In this document: piece after piece, positions 1-8,018 of the stretch
Layout: every line of letters starts with the position of its first letter
Position numbering within the stretch: the stretch's first letter is position 1
Origin: Pseudonocardia broussonetiae
GTDB taxonomy: Bacteria > Actinomycetota > Actinomycetes > Mycobacteriales > Pseudonocardiaceae
Reading direction: 5' to 3'
NCBI RefSeq assembly: GCF_013155125.1
Contig: NZ_CP053564.1
Span: forward strand, 7,501 to 71,500
Length of the DNA: 64,000 nt
The notes under the pieces: generated by a model
Database searches by the model: none
Seen by the model: the letters and a program-made list of their open reading frames with translations, nothing else
What the model was told of the DNA's origin: nothing
Position numbers and translations under genes: made by a program

Positions 1-444
1 GGCCAGCTGCGGCACGACCTCGACCAGCAGCCCGACGTCCAGGACGTCGGCGACCGGCCGGCCCAGGGCGTCGGCGACGGTGAGCGGCACCAGCAGCACC
101 GCCGCCGCGACCCACAGCACGCCCGTCCACCCGGCCCTCCGCAGCGCGCGGTAGCCGGCGACGTCGAGGTAGCCCGACTTCTGCGGCGGGGCCAGGAACG
201 CCGCCAGCAGCAGTGCGCCGATCGTCAGCACCATCGCCACCTCGGCGACGGCCCGCACGGCGGGGAGCCCGACGGTCGTCAGCACCCCCGGGTCGGGCAG
301 CCCGAGCGCGACGAGCGGCCGGGCGCCGGACAGCGCGGTGAGCCCCGCGGCCACCAGGACGGCGATCGCCGTGCCCAGCAGGACCAGGCCGGACGACCCG
401 GACGTGCGCGGTGGGGCGGCGGTCTCGACGGGGGTCTGCGCCAT
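1..444 (-). CDS. CopD/CtaG-like copper/cytochrome oxidase assembly membrane protein (N-terminal part)
   Basis: The reading frame starts at ATG 444 on the minus strand and runs off the window at base 1, so only about 148 residues are visible. It has hydrophobic segments near residues 19-40, 66-86 and 107-127, and a PPQKSGYLDVAGYRALRRAG stretch typical of actinobacterial proteins that join a CopD-like domain to a CtaG (caa3_CtaG) domain. Such proteins are linked to copper handling and cytochrome c oxidase assembly at the membrane. The CtaG half would lie outside the window. It is divergent from the next gene with only about 49 bases between starts. Confidence 0.7.
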   Translation of the reverse strand, partial: MAQTPVETAAPPRTSGSSGLVLLGTAIAVLVAAGLTALSGARPLVALGLPDPGVLTTVGLPAVRAVAEVAMVLTIGALLLAAFLAPPQKSGYLDVAGYRALRRAGWTGVLWVAAAVLLVPLTVADALGRPVADVLDVGLLVEVVPQLA

Positions 445-493
445 GGCGTCCAGGCTAACCGCCGTGGCGGTCCCCGCCCGGCAGACTGCGGGC

Positions 494-1084
494 GTGACCG
501 AGGTGTTCCTGGACGCGCTCGACGGCGGTGACGCCCGCGCGTGGGCGGCCGCGCCCGTGCGCGACCTCGAGCCGGTGCTCCTCCCCCGCGTCGTCGACGG
601 GCGCCTGGACGTCGACACCACCGTGCGCGGTGCCGCCGCCGGGATCGTGCTGCTGCTCGTCCTGCACCGCACCGCCGACGTCGACGCCGCCTTCGCCGAC
701 CTGCGCCGCGCGCTGCGACCGGGCGGCACGCTCGTCGTCGTCACGCCGTCGGTGTCGGCGCGCTCGGTCGCGGACCTGCGCTGGCGCGGCGTGCTGCGGC
801 CGGTGCACCGCGGGCCGTGGCGGCACCGCTCCGCGCTCGACGACGCGTCCTGGCTGCTCACCGCGGCCGACTTCGCCGTGCTCGGCGACGACCGCGTCCC
901 GTTCGCCCTCCCCCTGCCCGACGCCGCGGCCGCCCGCCGCGCCGTCGACGCCCTGCCCGCCGCCGGGATCTGGCCCGACCTCGCGCCGGACGTCCGGGCC
1001 GAGCTCGCGCAGCGCCTGGCCGAGCGCGCCGGGCCCACCTGCCGGCTGCCGGTGCCGCTGCGCCGGCTCGTCGCGCGCCGGTAG
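494..1084 (+). CDS. Methyltransferase-like protein lacking the SAM-binding loop
   Basis: This 196-residue protein contains a class I methyltransferase post-I/motif region around residues 66-86 (DLRRALRPGGTLVVVTPS), the usual sequence after the SAM site. The N-terminal GxGxG SAM loop is absent, so it may be a degenerate methyltransferase or a domain with altered function. The GTG at 494 is chosen because a longer in-frame start at 338 would overlap the divergent CopD-like gene. The same organisation, a small methyltransferase-like gene back to back with a CopD/CtaG gene, gives no clear functional clue. Confidence 0.6.
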   Translation: MTEVFLDALDGGDARAWAAAPVRDLEPVLLPRVVDGRLDVDTTVRGAAAGIVLLLVLHRTADVDAAFADLRRALRPGGTLVVVTPSVSARSVADLRWRGVLRPVHRGPWRHRSALDDASWLLTAADFAVLGDDRVPFALPLPDAAAARRAVDALPAAGIWPDLAPDVRAELAQRLAERAGPTCRLPVPLRRLVARR

Positions 1085-1115
1085 GGCCGGCGCGGCGGGC
1101 CGCCGGCGGCGTGCG

Positions 1116-1916
1116 TCAGTCCGCCGGAGCAGCCGCCGCGGCCCCGACCAGCTCGGGACCGGCGTCGGACACCGGCTCCTCGCTGTCGACGACGTCGGCG
1201 ACCACGCACGTGATGTTGTCGGGCCCGCCGCCCTCGTTGGCGAGCTCGATCAGCCGGTCGACCGCGGCCTGCGGCTCGGCGGACTCGGCGAGGACCCGCT
1301 GGATGTCGGCGTCGCCGAGCACGGCGGTGACGCCGTCGGAGCACACGAGGTAGCGGTCGCCCGCCAGCGCCTCGTGGTGGAAGAGGTCGGGCTCGACGGT
1401 GTTGCCGTCCTGCAGCGTGCGCATGAGCATCGAGCGGCGCGGGTGCTCCGCGGCCTCCTCGAGCGAGATGCGCCCCTCGTCGACGAGGGCCTGCACCAGG
1501 GTGTGGTCACGGGTCAGCCGCAGCAGCTCGCCCCCGCGCAGCAGGTACGCGCGGGAGTCGCCGACGTGCAGGATCCCGACCCGTCCGCCGTCGAACAGCA
1601 GGGCGACGACCGTGGTGCCCGACCCGCGCAGCGCGGTGTTCTCCCGCGCCAGGCCGGTGAGCCGGTCGGCGGCGGCGGTGACGGCCCTGGCCAGCACGCC
1701 GAGCAGGTCGAGACCCGCCAGGTCGGTGCCGGCCAGCTCCGCGTCGAGATCGGCCAGGGCTCTCACGGCGACGGAGCTGGCCACCTCACCGTGCGCGTGC
1801 CCGCCCATGCCGTCGGCGACGGCGAGCAGGCGCGGACTCGTGACCGCGGAGTCCTGGTTCAGCGGACGGCGCCGACCGACGTCGGACCCGGCCGCCGAGC
1901 GCAGCGTCAGGGGCAT
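1116..1916 (-). CDS. PP2C-family serine/threonine protein phosphatase
   Basis: A single-domain PPM/PP2C phosphatase of 266 residues that should dephosphorylate Ser/Thr in a metal-dependent reaction in the cytoplasm. Visible motifs are the metal-binding DGMGGHAHGE near residues 36-45, GDSRAYLLR in the middle, CSDGVT, and GGPDNITCVV near the C-terminus. There is no membrane segment, unlike the cell-division phosphatase PstP, so this is a soluble paralogue. ATG 1916 is preferred over GTG 1922 because GAGAAGG lies 7 bases before it. It ends convergently with the methyltransferase-like gene. Confidence 0.88.
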   Translation of the reverse strand: MPLTLRSAAGSDVGRRRPLNQDSAVTSPRLLAVADGMGGHAHGEVASSVAVRALADLDAELAGTDLAGLDLLGVLARAVTAAADRLTGLARENTALRGSGTTVVALLFDGGRVGILHVGDSRAYLLRGGELLRLTRDHTLVQALVDEGRISLEEAAEHPRRSMLMRTLQDGNTVEPDLFHHEALAGDRYLVCSDGVTAVLGDADIQRVLAESAEPQAAVDRLIELANEGGGPDNITCVVADVVDSEEPVSDAGPELVGAAAAAPAD

Positions 1917-2037
1917 GTGCACACCTTCTCACGAGGTCAACTTCCACCACCACGACGACACCCTGACGGGCCCCTGCTCGGCGCGCGGGGTGCGCGGTGG
2001 TCCCGCTACGCTCGCCACGGGCGGTTCGTCCGGCCCG

Positions 2038-2114
2038 GCCTCCGTAGCTCAGCTGGATAGAGCAAGAGCCTTCTAATCTCTAGGTCGCAGGTTCGAGTCC
2101 TGCCGGGGGCACCA
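2038..2114 (+). tRNA. tRNA-Arg (anticodon TCT)
   Basis: A full cloverleaf is visible: acceptor GCCTCCG paired with CGGGGGC (one G-U pair), D arm GCTC/GAGC, anticodon loop CTTCTAA with anticodon TCT at 2072-2074, T arm GCAGG-TTCGAGT-CCTGC, discriminator A at 2111 and an encoded CCA at 2112-2114. The anticodon stem is AGAGC/TCTCT, which leaves a C-U mismatch at the loop-closing pair 31:39. It reads AGA codons, which are rare in this G+C-rich genome. Confidence 0.93.
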
Positions 2115-2271
2115 GGTCAGAGACGTGATCGACGTCGACGACCGCCACCCGCGTTCCCCCGGCCGCACCGCACCCGGCTACGCCGACGGGTCGTCCTCGA
2201 CCTCCTGGACGCCACGGCCCGGATCACCTACACACAGCACGGACGATCCGACCACCCATCGAGGGGGCGCG

Positions 2272-3318
2272 ATGACGGACGCGGCGGGGGTCTCGCGCGG
2301 TAGCGGCCGGGTGGACGTGGCCGCCGCCGTCTGCCTCGTGTGCGGCGTCCTGGGGGCCGTGCTCGCCGGCTACCTCGCGGGGTCGAGCGGGGCCGCCGGC
2401 GTCTATCCGCACCCCGTGCCGGGCTCCGCAGCCCTGCAGATCGTGCTCGCCCTCTGCCGCATCGGGCTGCTGCTCGGGCTGCTGTCCCTGTGGTCGAGCG
2501 GGGTCGTGGCCGGATCCCGGCGTGCCCGGCTCGCCCTCTGCACCGCGGTGGCCGCACTGGCCGGGCTCGCGGTCGCCGAGGGCGTGGCGATCTCGGTGCC
2601 GGTGTCGGCCTCCGGCGCGACACCCCGGGCGTTCGCCGTCGTCTACGCGGTCTACACGGTCGTCCTCGGGATCGCGCTGCTGGTGCTCGGTGCGGAGGTG
2701 GCGCGCGACGGGACCTGGCAGGGCCCGCGGCGGTGGCTGACCGCGGTCCTCGGCCTGTGGCTGCTGGTCGCGGTGGTCCCGGCGCTCGCGTTCGCGCCCA
2801 CTGCGGCCGGCTGGGCGGTGGCGGTCTGGTTGCTGCTCTTCGCACTGCTGGGACTGGTGCTGGTGCGGCGACCCCGGCCGCCCGCGGCCGAGCGCGCGGG
2901 GAGGCCCGCCCGCGCCTACGCCGTGGTGACGTGGGTCTACGTCGCCGCGTTCGGGAGCTCGAGCGTCCCCGTCGTGGCGTCGCTGCTCGAGTCCGGGCAG
3001 CTGCCGTCCTTCTTCGGGGTCTTCCGGATGTACGGCGGCCCGTGGTCGGTGGAGGCCCCGCCCCGCACGCTCCTCGTGCTCGCCACCGCCTTCCTGGTCC
3101 TGACCCTCGCCGCCGCGTGGGCGGCCGGCCTGGTCCGCCACGGGTCGCGCGCCGGCGCGGTGCTCGCCGCCGTCCTGCTGCCCGTCGAGGCGCTGTTCTG
3201 GTACGGGCTCTCCCTGCCGATCCCGTGGCTGCTCGGAGTCGCCCGCCTCCTCCTGCTGGTCGCGGCGTGGCGGTCCGTGGGCGGGCAGGTGCCGCCGGAA
3301 CCGAGGTCCGCGCTGTGA
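2272..3318 (+). CDS. Polytopic membrane protein of unknown function
   Basis: A 348-residue protein that is almost entirely hydrophobic, with roughly eight or nine membrane segments spread evenly and short Arg-rich loops. No catalytic motif or family signature is recognisable. ATG 2272 is chosen because GAGGGGG precedes it and the upstream in-frame extension (from about 2125) is hydrophilic and would abut the tRNA-Arg. It ends 10 bases from the convergent DUF1360 gene. Confidence 0.65.
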   Translation: MTDAAGVSRGSGRVDVAAAVCLVCGVLGAVLAGYLAGSSGAAGVYPHPVPGSAALQIVLALCRIGLLLGLLSLWSSGVVAGSRRARLALCTAVAALAGLAVAEGVAISVPVSASGATPRAFAVVYAVYTVVLGIALLVLGAEVARDGTWQGPRRWLTAVLGLWLLVAVVPALAFAPTAAGWAVAVWLLLFALLGLVLVRRPRPPAAERAGRPARAYAVVTWVYVAAFGSSSVPVVASLLESGQLPSFFGVFRMYGGPWSVEAPPRTLLVLATAFLVLTLAAAWAAGLVRHGSRAGAVLAAVLLPVEALFWYGLSLPIPWLLGVARLLLLVAAWRSVGGQVPPEPRSAL

Positions 3319-3328
3319 GCGGCGCCGC

Positions 3329-3853
3329 TCAGCCCGCGGCCCGCTGCGCCCGGGCGTAGGCGAGCTGCAGGAAGTCGGCACCGGTCAGGGCCGTGAGCGT
3401 CGCCGTCACCAGGCGGGTGGGCCGGGGGGCGAACACCACGCCGACCGCGAATCCGGTGGCGATCCACACGTCCAGGCAGAACGGGCAGGTCAGGAGCTCG
3501 CCGACGGAGTGGCGCAGGCCGCCGGTGTCGCGCACCTCCTCCATCACCTCGGCCGGTCCGCCCCGGCCCGCGTACCGGGTGAACGGCGCCCGCAGCGGAG
3601 CCGTGACCGCGTCCTTGGTGATCGTGCGGGAGAGCTTGTGCGTGCCCGCCGCCAGCAGCACGACGTCCCACGGCCGGACGTCGGCCGGCGCCCGGCGCCC
3701 GGTGGCGGCCGCGACCCCGGTGGCGGTGGCGACGAGCGCACCGAAGACCCCCATGACCCGCGCGTACCCCGCGAGGGGCCGGTCCTGGTCACCGCTGTAG
3801 GCGGCGGCGTGCTGCCGCGCCCCGTCGGCCACCTGGTCCCGCAGCCCACCCAT
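3329..3853 (-). CDS. DUF1360 membrane protein
   Basis: The 174-residue protein matches the DUF1360 family in several places: HKLSRTITKD near residue 72, APFTRYAGRGGPAEV, and GELLTCPFCLDVWIATG near residue 120 with its Cys-Pro-Phe-Cys pair. Members are small membrane proteins; a Bacillus relative is associated with sporulation, but no biochemical function is established. Hydrophobic segments flank the CPFC motif. It is convergent with the preceding membrane protein and divergent from the SDR gene. Confidence 0.75.
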   Translation of the reverse strand: MGGLRDQVADGARQHAAAYSGDQDRPLAGYARVMGVFGALVATATGVAAATGRRAPADVRPWDVVLLAAGTHKLSRTITKDAVTAPLRAPFTRYAGRGGPAEVMEEVRDTGGLRHSVGELLTCPFCLDVWIATGFAVGVVFAPRPTRLVTATLTALTGADFLQLAYARAQRAAG

Positions 3854-4004
3854 GTCCCGTCCCCCTGTCCGGCCGCCGCGACCACCGCGGCCCGCGACCG
3901 ACTACCCGGGGCCCGTCCCGCTACACCGGGGCGCAGCGGGAAGAGGCGGTGTCGCTCGGCCCCGACGGGGAACCCCGCGCCGGCACCCACACCGAGGAGG
4001 CCCC

Positions 4005-4901
4005 GTGACCCAGGACCAGTTCACCCAGCAGGACCCGACCGAGCAGCACGCCGCACCCGGCAGCGGCGACCGGACGGTCGAGCACCCCGGCCGCACCGCC
4101 GACCTGGACGTCCGGCCCGACCACGGCGAGCAGACCTACCGCGGCACCGGCCGGCTCGAGGGCAGGAAGGCCGTGATCACCGGCGGCGACTCGGGCATCG
4201 GCCGGGCGGTGGCGATCGCGTTCGCCCGCGAGGGCGCCGACGTCCTGATCACCCACCTCGACGCCGAGAAGGACGACGCCGAGGAGACCGCCGGCCTGGT
4301 CCGCGAGGCGGGCCGGACCGCGCTCGCGGTGGCGGCCGACCTGACCGACGAGCAGACCTGCCACGACGTCGTCCGCCGGGCGGTCGAGGAGTTCGGCCGG
4401 ATCGACGTCCTCGTCAGCAACGCCGCCTACCAGATGTCGCAGTCCGACGGCCTCGCCGGCATCACCACCGAGCAGTTCGACCGCGTCATGAAGACCAACG
4501 TCTACGCCCTGTTCTGGCTGTGCAAGGCGGCGGTGCCGCACATGCCCGCGGGGTCGTCGATCATCACCTCGTCGTCGGTCCAGGCGTTCCAGCCCTCCCC
4601 GCACCTGCTCGACTACGCGACCTCGAAGGCCGCGATCGTCAACTTCACCAAGGGGCTCGGCCACGACCTCATCGAGAAGGGGATCCGCGCCAACTCGGTC
4701 GCGCCCGGACCGGTCTGGACCCCGCTGATCCCGGCCACGATGGACGAGGAGAAGCTCGAGTCGTTCGGCGCGCAGGCCCCGATGGGCCGGGCGGCCCAAC
4801 CGGCGGAGCTGGCGCCCTTCTACGTCTTCCTGGCCTCGCAGGAGTCGAGCTACATGACCTCGGAGGTGCTCGGCGTGACGGGAGGATCGCCCATCACCTG
4901 A
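4005..4901 (+). CDS. SDR-family oxidoreductase (extended N-terminus, YghA/glucose-dehydrogenase-like)
   Basis: A 298-residue short-chain dehydrogenase. After a hydrophilic N-terminal tail of about 45 residues comes the NAD(P) motif TGGDSGIGRAVA, then SNAA, the catalytic Ser in ITSSSV and the YATSK dyad. The tail with a PDHGE..YRGTGRLEGRKA pattern is typical of the YghA/YhdG group often annotated as stress-induced or glucose 1-dehydrogenase-like. GTG 4005 follows a strong GAGGAGG ribosome site; an upstream in-frame start at 3852 gives only low-complexity Pro/Arg sequence. The substrate is not predictable. Confidence 0.85.
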   Translation: MTQDQFTQQDPTEQHAAPGSGDRTVEHPGRTADLDVRPDHGEQTYRGTGRLEGRKAVITGGDSGIGRAVAIAFAREGADVLITHLDAEKDDAEETAGLVREAGRTALAVAADLTDEQTCHDVVRRAVEEFGRIDVLVSNAAYQMSQSDGLAGITTEQFDRVMKTNVYALFWLCKAAVPHMPAGSSIITSSSVQAFQPSPHLLDYATSKAAIVNFTKGLGHDLIEKGIRANSVAPGPVWTPLIPATMDEEKLESFGAQAPMGRAAQPAELAPFYVFLASQESSYMTSEVLGVTGGSPIT

Positions 4902-4976
4902 GCCGCGACCGACGTGCGGCGACGCGGAGGAGCGCGAGGCGGTCCGCGCCCGGCCCGCCACGGCTAGGGTGCGCGC

Positions 4977-6200
4977 ATGTCCGTCCTGCCGCCCGCGACG
5001 ACCGACCTGCGGGCACTCCTGGAGCACGCCGAGGCCGCCGCGCCGACGCGGGCCGTCGAGGTCGTCACGCACGCGCTGGCGGAGATGGTCGGGGCCCGGC
5101 AGGTGAGCTTCCTGATCGCGGACCTCAGCGGCCGGGCGGTGGTCCGCTTCGGGCACACCGGCGTCCGGGACGCCCGCGGCCGCGAGACCCTGCAGCTCGA
5201 CGGCACGGTCTACGAGCAGGTACTGCGCACCCAGCAGGCCGACCTGAGCCGGCTCGGCGACGGGGCGCAGCTGATCCTGCCGGTGACCGACCGCGGCGAC
5301 GCCATCGGTCTGCTGGAGCTGCTCCTGCCCGACTACCCCACCGAGCAGGTCGTCGCCGACGTCGTCGCGGCCGCGCACGCGCTGGCCTACATCGTCGTGG
5401 CCAACCGCCGCCACACCGACCTGTTCGAGTGGGGCCAGCGCTCGACGCCGTTCTCCCTCGCCGCGGAGATCCAGCGGCGGCTGCTGCCGAGCTCGTTCAC
5501 CTGCGAGGCGGGGCAGTTCACGGTCTCCGCGTGGATGGAGCCCGCCAGCTCCGTCGGGGGCGACACCTTCGACTACGTCCTCGGCGAGGACGCGCTCCAG
5601 CTGTCGATCACCGACGCCGCCGGGCACGACGTCGCCGCCGCGCTGCTGGCGACCCTGCTCGTGGGCAGCCTGCGCAACGGCCGCCGGGGCGGTCTCACCC
5701 TGCTCGAGCAGGCCTGCGGCGCCAACGACGCCCTCGCCGCGCACTCCACGGTCGGCCAGTTCGTCACCGGCCAGCTGGTCCGGATCGACCTGCACTCCCG
5801 GTCGGCCACGGTCGTCAACGCGGGGCACCCGTTCCCGCTGCGCCTGCGCGAGGGCCGGGTCGAGGAGATCGAGCTCGACATCGACCTCCCCTTCGGCATC
5901 GAGGCGGGACGGACCTACCGGCTGCAGGAGTTCCCCATCGCGCCGGGCGACCGGATCGTCTTCGTCACCGACGGGATGCTGGAGCGCAACGCGGCGGCCG
6001 TCGACGTCGCCGACGTCCTGGCGCACAGCGGCGACCTGCACCCCCGCGAGGTGGTGCGCGCGCTCGGGGCCGCGGTGCTGCGCGCGACGGGGGGCGAGCT
6101 GCGCGACGACGCCACCGTCATGTGCCTGGACTGGTACGGCGGGCCACCGCGCCTGCGCGACAGCACGGCCGGTGCGAGCCGGAGCATCGCCTCGCCCTGA
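4977..6200 (+). CDS. RsbU-like PP2C phosphatase with N-terminal sensor domain
   Basis: A 407-residue protein with a GAF-like sensory region (about residues 10-140) and a C-terminal SpoIIE/RsbU-type PP2C domain. Key pieces are LAAEIQRRLLPSSF near residue 160, the metal-binding GGDTFDYV and DAAGHD, VTDGMLERN and the terminal DDATVMCLDW. Such proteins dephosphorylate anti-anti-sigma factors in partner-switching stress pathways. No STAS or HATPase partner gene lies beside it, so its partner is elsewhere. The gene stands alone, convergent with the XRE-cupin gene. Confidence 0.87.
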   Translation: MSVLPPATTDLRALLEHAEAAAPTRAVEVVTHALAEMVGARQVSFLIADLSGRAVVRFGHTGVRDARGRETLQLDGTVYEQVLRTQQADLSRLGDGAQLILPVTDRGDAIGLLELLLPDYPTEQVVADVVAAAHALAYIVVANRRHTDLFEWGQRSTPFSLAAEIQRRLLPSSFTCEAGQFTVSAWMEPASSVGGDTFDYVLGEDALQLSITDAAGHDVAAALLATLLVGSLRNGRRGGLTLLEQACGANDALAAHSTVGQFVTGQLVRIDLHSRSATVVNAGHPFPLRLREGRVEEIELDIDLPFGIEAGRTYRLQEFPIAPGDRIVFVTDGMLERNAAAVDVADVLAHSGDLHPREVVRALGAAVLRATGGELRDDATVMCLDWYGGPPRLRDSTAGASRSIASP

Positions 6201-6219
6201 CCGCGTACCACCCGGTGGG

Positions 6220-6849
6220 TCAGGGCTCGCCGTCGCCGTGCGCCACCACCGAGAGGAAGCGGATCGGGAGCTCCACCAGCTCCTGCGGACCGTGGACGCC
6301 CTCGCCGTCGAGCTGCAGGGCGTCGCCGGGGCGCAGCGTGTAGGCGCTGTCGCCGTGGCCGTAGACCATCTCGCCCTCCAGCATGAACAGCAGCTCCGTG
6401 CCCGGGTGCTGGAACAGCGGGAAGACCTCGCTGCGCTCGGTGAGCGTGACGAGGTGGGCCTCCATGCGCTTGTGCGGGCCGCGCAGGGCGCCGAGCAGGG
6501 TGTAGTCGTGGCCGACGCGAGTGCCGCGGGCGGTGATCCGCGCCCCCGAGCCGGCCGGGGTGTGTACGGCCTCGCGCGGGGTGTCGGCGCCGCGGAACAG
6601 CGCGGTGGCCGGGACGTCGAGCGCGGCGGCGAGGCGGGCGAGCGTCGTGAGGCTGCAGGAGGTCTGGGCGTTCTCGATCTTCGACAGCATCGGCTTGGAG
6701 ATCCCCGCCCGGGCCGCCAGCTCGCCGAGGGTGAGCCCGCCCGCGAGGCGGTGGCGGCGGACCTGCACCGCGATCGCCCGCTCCAGCACGCCGTCGGACG
6801 GCGCGGGCTCGTCGACCTCCCGCGCGGCCGGGCCGTGGTCGGGCCTCAC
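6220..6849 (-). CDS. XRE-family regulator with C-terminal cupin domain
   Basis: A 209-residue regulator: an HTH_3/XRE domain at about residues 28-83 (LGELAARAGISKPMLSKIEN) followed by a cupin barrel at about 125-200 (HPGTELLFMLEGEMVYGHGD). Proteins of this design usually sense a small metabolite with the cupin and repress the catabolic operon they belong to. It is the last gene of the minus-strand operon, overlapping the oxidoreductase stop by 4 bases (GTGA), so it is probably autoregulated with it. The palindrome at 12122-12136 is a candidate binding site. Confidence 0.88.
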   Translation of the reverse strand: MRPDHGPAAREVDEPAPSDGVLERAIAVQVRRHRLAGGLTLGELAARAGISKPMLSKIENAQTSCSLTTLARLAAALDVPATALFRGADTPREAVHTPAGSGARITARGTRVGHDYTLLGALRGPHKRMEAHLVTLTERSEVFPLFQHPGTELLFMLEGEMVYGHGDSAYTLRPGDALQLDGEGVHGPQELVELPIRFLSVVAHGDGEP

Positions 6850-8018
6850 CGCATCTCGCCCGCGCCGACGTAGGGGTGCGGGCTGCGCAGCGGCGCGCCG
6901 TCGGCGAACCGGGTGAGCGGGAACGGCGTGGGGCCCCCGTCGACGACGAGGCGCGCCACCAGCTCCCCCACCGCCGGGGAGATCTTGAAGCCGTGTCCGC
7001 TGAACCCCGCGGCGACCAGCAGGCCCTCGACGCCGGTCGGGCCGATCACCGGGTTGTAGTCGGGCGTGACGTCGTAGCAGCCGGCGTAGGTGCGGCTGAC
7101 CGCCGCGTCGGGCAGCCCGGGGAAGCGGTGCGCGATCTTCTCGACGGCCCGCTCCAGCTGCGCGGGCTCCGGCCGGTCGGAGTAGTGGTCGGGGTCGGCC
7201 GGGGCGGGACGGCTCAGGTCGGAGTTGCCGACGAGCAGCTCACCGCTGGGCTCGGAGCGCACGTACTGCAGCGACACGAGGTCCGAGAGCACCGGCACCC
7301 CGCGGACGTCCACCCCCGGCGCGACGAGGACGAGCTGCTCGCGGTGCACCGTGACCGGGACGTCGACTCCGAGCGGGGCCAGCAGCCCGACCGACCACGG
7401 CCCGGCCGCGACCACCACAGCGCGGCTCGCGATCTCCTCCCCCGACGCCAGCCGCACGCCGGCGACGCCGGACCCGTCGACGAGCACCTCCGCGACCGGC
7501 GCGCCCTGCCGGATCCGCGCCCCGCCCCGGCGCGCGGCGGCCGCGAAGGCCTGCGCGGTGCGGTAGGCGTCGCCGTAGCCGCCGCGGGGCTCCCAGCCGA
7601 ACGCGGCGGCGTCGTCGAGGCGGGCGGTGGGCCAGAGCGCGGCGACGTCGTCGCGGGAGATCCGGCCGGTCTCGACGCCCACCGCGCGCTGGGCGGCGAG
7701 GTTCGCGTCCAGCGCGTCGACGTTGCCCTCCCCCACGGCGACGACGTACCCGGTGCGCACGAAGCCGACGTCGTCGCCCAGCACGTCGAGCGAGTCCTCC
7801 AGCACGCGCAGGCTCGACCACGCCATCTCCGCGAGCACCGGGATCCCGTAGTGGCAGCGCACGACGCCGCTGGACTTGCCGGTGCCACCCGAGCCGACGG
7901 TGTGCCGCTCGCACACGACGACGTCGGCGACCCCGCGGGCGGTGAGCGCCCACGCGGCGGCGGCGCCCTCGATCCCGCCGCCCACGACGACGACGTCGGC
8001 GGTGTCGGGGGCGCTCAC
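6846..8018 (-). CDS. DAO-family FAD-dependent oxidoreductase (sarcosine oxidase beta/MgdA-like)
   Basis: A 390-residue flavoprotein of the D-amino-acid-oxidase fold. The FAD dinucleotide motif GGGIEGAAAAWAL is at about residues 12-24 and the C-terminal GFSGHGFKISPAVGEL is typical of sarcosine and glycine oxidase relatives. It would oxidise a secondary or N-methylated amino acid. GTG 8018 overlaps the GlxD-like stop by 4 bases. In the N-methylglutamate pathway the comparable protein (MgdA) works with three other subunits, which are absent here, so this may be a single-subunit oxidase or dehydrogenase of a variant pathway. Confidence 0.85.
   Translation of the reverse strand: MSAPDTADVVVVGGGIEGAAAAWALTARGVADVVVCERHTVGSGGTGKSSGVVRCHYGIPVLAEMAWSSLRVLEDSLDVLGDDVGFVRTGYVVAVGEGNVDALDANLAAQRAVGVETGRISRDDVAALWPTARLDDAAAFGWEPRGGYGDAYRTAQAFAAAARRGGARIRQGAPVAEVLVDGSGVAGVRLASGEEIASRAVVVAAGPWSVGLLAPLGVDVPVTVHREQLVLVAPGVDVRGVPVLSDLVSLQYVRSEPSGELLVGNSDLSRPAPADPDHYSDRPEPAQLERAVEKIAHRFPGLPDAAVSRTYAGCYDVTPDYNPVIGPTGVEGLLVAAGFSGHGFKISPAVGELVARLVVDGGPTPFPLTRFADGAPLRSPHPYVGAGEMR

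Noticed and set aside
528..2060. A long open frame on the plus strand running antisense to the PP2C gene.
   Set aside because: It is Arg/Pro/Ser-rich low-complexity sequence caused by high G+C; the minus strand encodes a complete, motif-rich phosphatase.
3509..6343. A 944-codon open frame overlapping the SDR and RsbU-like genes.
   Set aside because: The translation is Arg/Gly/Pro-rich without any domain, while the two overlapped genes have full family motifs and ribosome sites.
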